A stretch of 64,000 nt of DNA, taken from the NCBI GenBank assembly GCA_937907395.1, contig CALCII010000013.1, positions 62,001 to 126,000 of the forward strand. Direction: 5' to 3'. The stretch's first letter is position 1; each line of letters opens with the position of its first letter. The notes under the pieces were generated by a model. That model did no database searches, had not been told where the DNA came from, and saw only the letters and a program-made list of their open reading frames with translations. Source of the DNA: an uncultured Chitinophagaceae bacterium. Lineage in GTDB: Bacteria > Bacteroidota > Bacteroidia > Chitinophagales > Chitinophagaceae. The position numbers and the translations under genes are program-made. This document shows, in pieces, positions 61,944 to 64,000 of the stretch.

Positions 61944-63938
61944 ATGGCATATAAACATGATGAAACAAAAATTGCAGAGCAGGAAGCCTGCTGCGACCTG
62001 GATGAAAAGTTGAATGAAGCAAAAGTGGTGCCCATGCACAGTAATGATGACGGGCACAATCACGGGGGGCAAGAAAAAGATGAACCCGGATGGAAAACCC
62101 ATTGGGATTTGCTATTGGCATTGCTTATATTGATCGTATTACTTATGCTGGAGTATGTATTCAAAATAGAACTGCCTAAAATTGCATCATTGATAATAAA
62201 CCTGGTTGCCTATTTATTGGCTGGCCGGAAAGTGTTAGACCTTGCTTTCAGAAGATCAAAGCGGGGTGATTTCTTTAATGAGTTTGTATTGATGAGTGTG
62301 GCCACCATTGGTGCATTTGTGATTGGAGAATATGAAGAAGGTGTGGCAGTAATGGTATTTTATCAAATTGGGGAATGGTTCCAGGATGCAGCAGTCAACA
62401 ATGCAAAACGCAGTATTAAGGCCCTGCTCGATGTGAGGCCTGATGAAGTGACAGTAATAAGAAATGGTTCACCGCTTGTTGCTGACCCTTCCATTATAGA
62501 ATTAGGAGAAACCATTCAAATAAAGCCAGGAGAGAAAGTTGCCTTAGACGGGGAACTGCTTTCAGAAAATGCTTCTTTCAATACCGCCGCATTAACAGGC
62601 GAAAGCAAACCCGATACAAAGTATAAAGGAGAAACCATATTAGCCGGGATGATAAATCTCAACACCGTTGCAGAGGTAAAAGTAAACGCACTGTTTAAAG
62701 ACAGTAAGCTGAGTAAGATATTAGAAATGGTGCAGGATGCTACTGCGAGGAAATCACAAACACAATTATTCATTTCAAAATTTGCAAAGGTTTATACTCC
62801 TATTGTATTTTTCTTAGCCGTTGCAGTATGTTTCGTTCCTTACTTCTTTGTATCTGATTACAACTTTCAAACATGGTTTTACAGGGCATTGGTTTTTCTT
62901 GTAATCAGTTGCCCCTGTGCATTGGTGGTGTCTATTCCATTGGGGTATTTTGGTGGGATTGGTTTGGCATCAAGAAATGGCATTTTATTTAAAGGAGGAA
63001 ACTTTTTAGACGTAATGACAAAGGTAAATGCAGTGGTGATGGATAAGACAGGAACATTGACTAAAGGTGTTTTTAAAGTTCAGCAAGTTGTATCAAAAAA
63101 TATAGAGGAAAAGGAATTGGTGAAACTGACCTCAGCCCTCGAACAAAACTCTACCCATCCTATTGCCAAGGCCGTTACTGAATATGCCGGTGATATTACA
63201 AACGGGGTAAAGGCAGAAGGAGTAGAAGAAATTTCAGGACATGGTTTGAAAGGTAAAATTGATGGGAAACAAATACTGGCAGGTAATGTAAAACTTTTGA
63301 AGAAATTTAATGTTCCCTATCCGGCAGAAATTGAAAGCATTGTTCATACAATTGTTGTCGTAGCCATCAATAATCAGTATGCAGGTTATATCACAATCGC
63401 AGATGAAATTAAAGAAGATGCTGCACAGACGGTTAAAGACATGCACAGTCTTAATATAAAAACTGTCATGCTATCAGGTGATAAGCAATCTGTAGTTGAC
63501 GAAGTGGCAAAGAAGATTGGTATTGATGAGGCTTATGGTGATTTACTACCGGAAGGTAAAGTTGAGAAAGTGCAGAAACTGAAGGATGAAGGAAGGCATA
63601 TCGCTTTTGTTGGTGATGGTGTTAATGATGCACCAGTAGTTGCATTGGCAGATGCCGGTATTGCAATGGGTGGTTTAGGTAGTGATGCTACTATTGAAAC
63701 AGCGGATGTGGTAATTCAAAACGATCAGCCACATAAAATTGTTTCAGCAATCAAAATTGGAAAGATAACCCGGAGCATTGTTTGGCAGAATATCATTATG
63801 GCCATGACAGTCAAAATATTTGTGTTGATCTTAGGTGCAGGAGGAATTGCCACTTTATGGGAAGCTGTAATAGCTGATGTAGGCGTTGCCTTACTGGCGA
63901 TATTGAATGCGGTGAGGATACAGAAGATGAAGGTTTAA
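61944..63938 (+). CDS. zntA: P1B-2-type Zn/Cd/Pb-exporting ATPase
   Basis: 664 residues. A short metal-binding N terminus with a Cys pair (QEACCDLDEKL) and His/Asp cluster (HSNDDGHNHGG) replaces the HMA domain. Transport site SCPCALVVSIPLG (about 322), phosphorylation motif DKTGTLTKG (about 366), the HP motif NSTHPIAKA, and GDGVNDAP near the end are all present. The CPC site with the following residues places it in the zinc, cadmium, lead group. It exports divalent cations from the cytoplasm, which the CzcA system can then pass on. It closes the operon. Confidence 0.93.
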   Translation: MAYKHDETKIAEQEACCDLDEKLNEAKVVPMHSNDDGHNHGGQEKDEPGWKTHWDLLLALLILIVLLMLEYVFKIELPKIASLIINLVAYLLAGRKVLDLAFRRSKRGDFFNEFVLMSVATIGAFVIGEYEEGVAVMVFYQIGEWFQDAAVNNAKRSIKALLDVRPDEVTVIRNGSPLVADPSIIELGETIQIKPGEKVALDGELLSENASFNTAALTGESKPDTKYKGETILAGMINLNTVAEVKVNALFKDSKLSKILEMVQDATARKSQTQLFISKFAKVYTPIVFFLAVAVCFVPYFFVSDYNFQTWFYRALVFLVISCPCALVVSIPLGYFGGIGLASRNGILFKGGNFLDVMTKVNAVVMDKTGTLTKGVFKVQQVVSKNIEEKELVKLTSALEQNSTHPIAKAVTEYAGDITNGVKAEGVEEISGHGLKGKIDGKQILAGNVKLLKKFNVPYPAEIESIVHTIVVVAINNQYAGYITIADEIKEDAAQTVKDMHSLNIKTVMLSGDKQSVVDEVAKKIGIDEAYGDLLPEGKVEKVQKLKDEGRHIAFVGDGVNDAPVVALADAGIAMGGLGSDATIETADVVIQNDQPHKIVSAIKIGKITRSIVWQNIIMAMTVKIFVLILGAGGIATLWEAVIADVGVALLAILNAVRIQKMKV

Positions 63939-64000
63939 TAGGTAATGTTATGTGGCTTGGTCCGTATTTAAGAATTTGCTTAAATAATTATTTCTCCTAT

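Noticed and set aside
1..64000. tRNA, rRNA, insertion sequence, integrase or attachment sites
   Set aside because: None was recognised; the conjugative genes at the left edge show a mobile-element link, but no element boundary is visible.

Overview
The window looks like a chromosomal or integrative-element segment of a Bacteroidota bacterium, most likely of the Chitinophagaceae type. The evidence is an ECF sigma / FecR / SusC / SusD cluster, Bacteroidetes-type conjugation genes, many Bacteroidota-restricted small secreted families, A+T-rich sequence and putative -7 boxes of the TAnnTTTG kind. This is inferred from protein families, not from a marker gene. No rRNA, tRNA, CRISPR array, insertion sequence or attachment site was found.

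Layout. (1) 1-4400, minus strand: a piece of a conjugative-element module (N6-methylase/helicase-like protein with an apparent frameshift, a DUF1896-like protein, a TraE/DUF4134-like protein and two unassigned proteins). (2) 4500-8150, minus strand: a membrane-anchored LuxR-type regulator, a GNAT acetyltransferase, and a coupled operon of HTH regulator, ABC-type AAA ATPase and small putative TOPRIM-like protein that looks like a defence cassette. (3) 8320-18240: an ECF sigma / FecR / SusC / SusD / thioredoxin transport-signalling unit, facing a minus-strand group of a DUF6520 secreted peptide, a MauE/DoxX redox membrane protein and an AraC regulator. (4) 18510-28800, plus strand: copper operon 1, opened by an AraC regulator with an HMA-like N terminus. 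It holds an HMA-MauE fusion plus a 27-residue CC-ended peptide, a HYC_CC_PP protein, HMA and HMBD carriers, a CusA-type RND pump split in two, a GDCCVxC protein, a TolC channel and two successive adaptor proteins. (5) 28800-33810: a tyrosinase, a helix-hairpin-helix/nuclease-like protein and a FecA-like TonB receptor. (6) 34000-44240: a second efflux operon (HYC_CC_PP-like protein, TolC, adaptor, several periplasmic carriers, RND pump). (7) 44260-54380: methyltransferase, DUF2911, a DUF2231 membrane protein with a Met-rich tail, a multicopper oxidase with a C-terminal beta-barrel-like extension, a P1B-3 Cu ATPase, a prolipoprotein diacylglyceryl transferase, a His-rich lipoprotein, a TlpA thioredoxin and a sialidase-fold lipoprotein. 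(8) 54500-63940: a zinc/cobalt/cadmium-type operon (DUF6660-like protein, CzcA-TolC fusion, CzcB, MgtC-like protein, polytopic membrane protein, P1B-2 ATPase).

Together, regions 4-8 form a large metal-homeostasis island: three RND pumps with their channels and adaptors move metal from the periplasm outward, two P-type ATPases export it from the cytoplasm, the multicopper oxidase and perhaps the tyrosinase act on copper chemistry, and many Cys-, His- or Met-rich secreted proteins could bind or ferry metal. Two apparent one-base indels in A-runs (near 1680 and 22790) break otherwise continuous protein families and may be real mutations or sequencing errors. A roughly 78-bp hairpin-forming repeat occurs twice (44266, 60708), each time just after an efflux gene.
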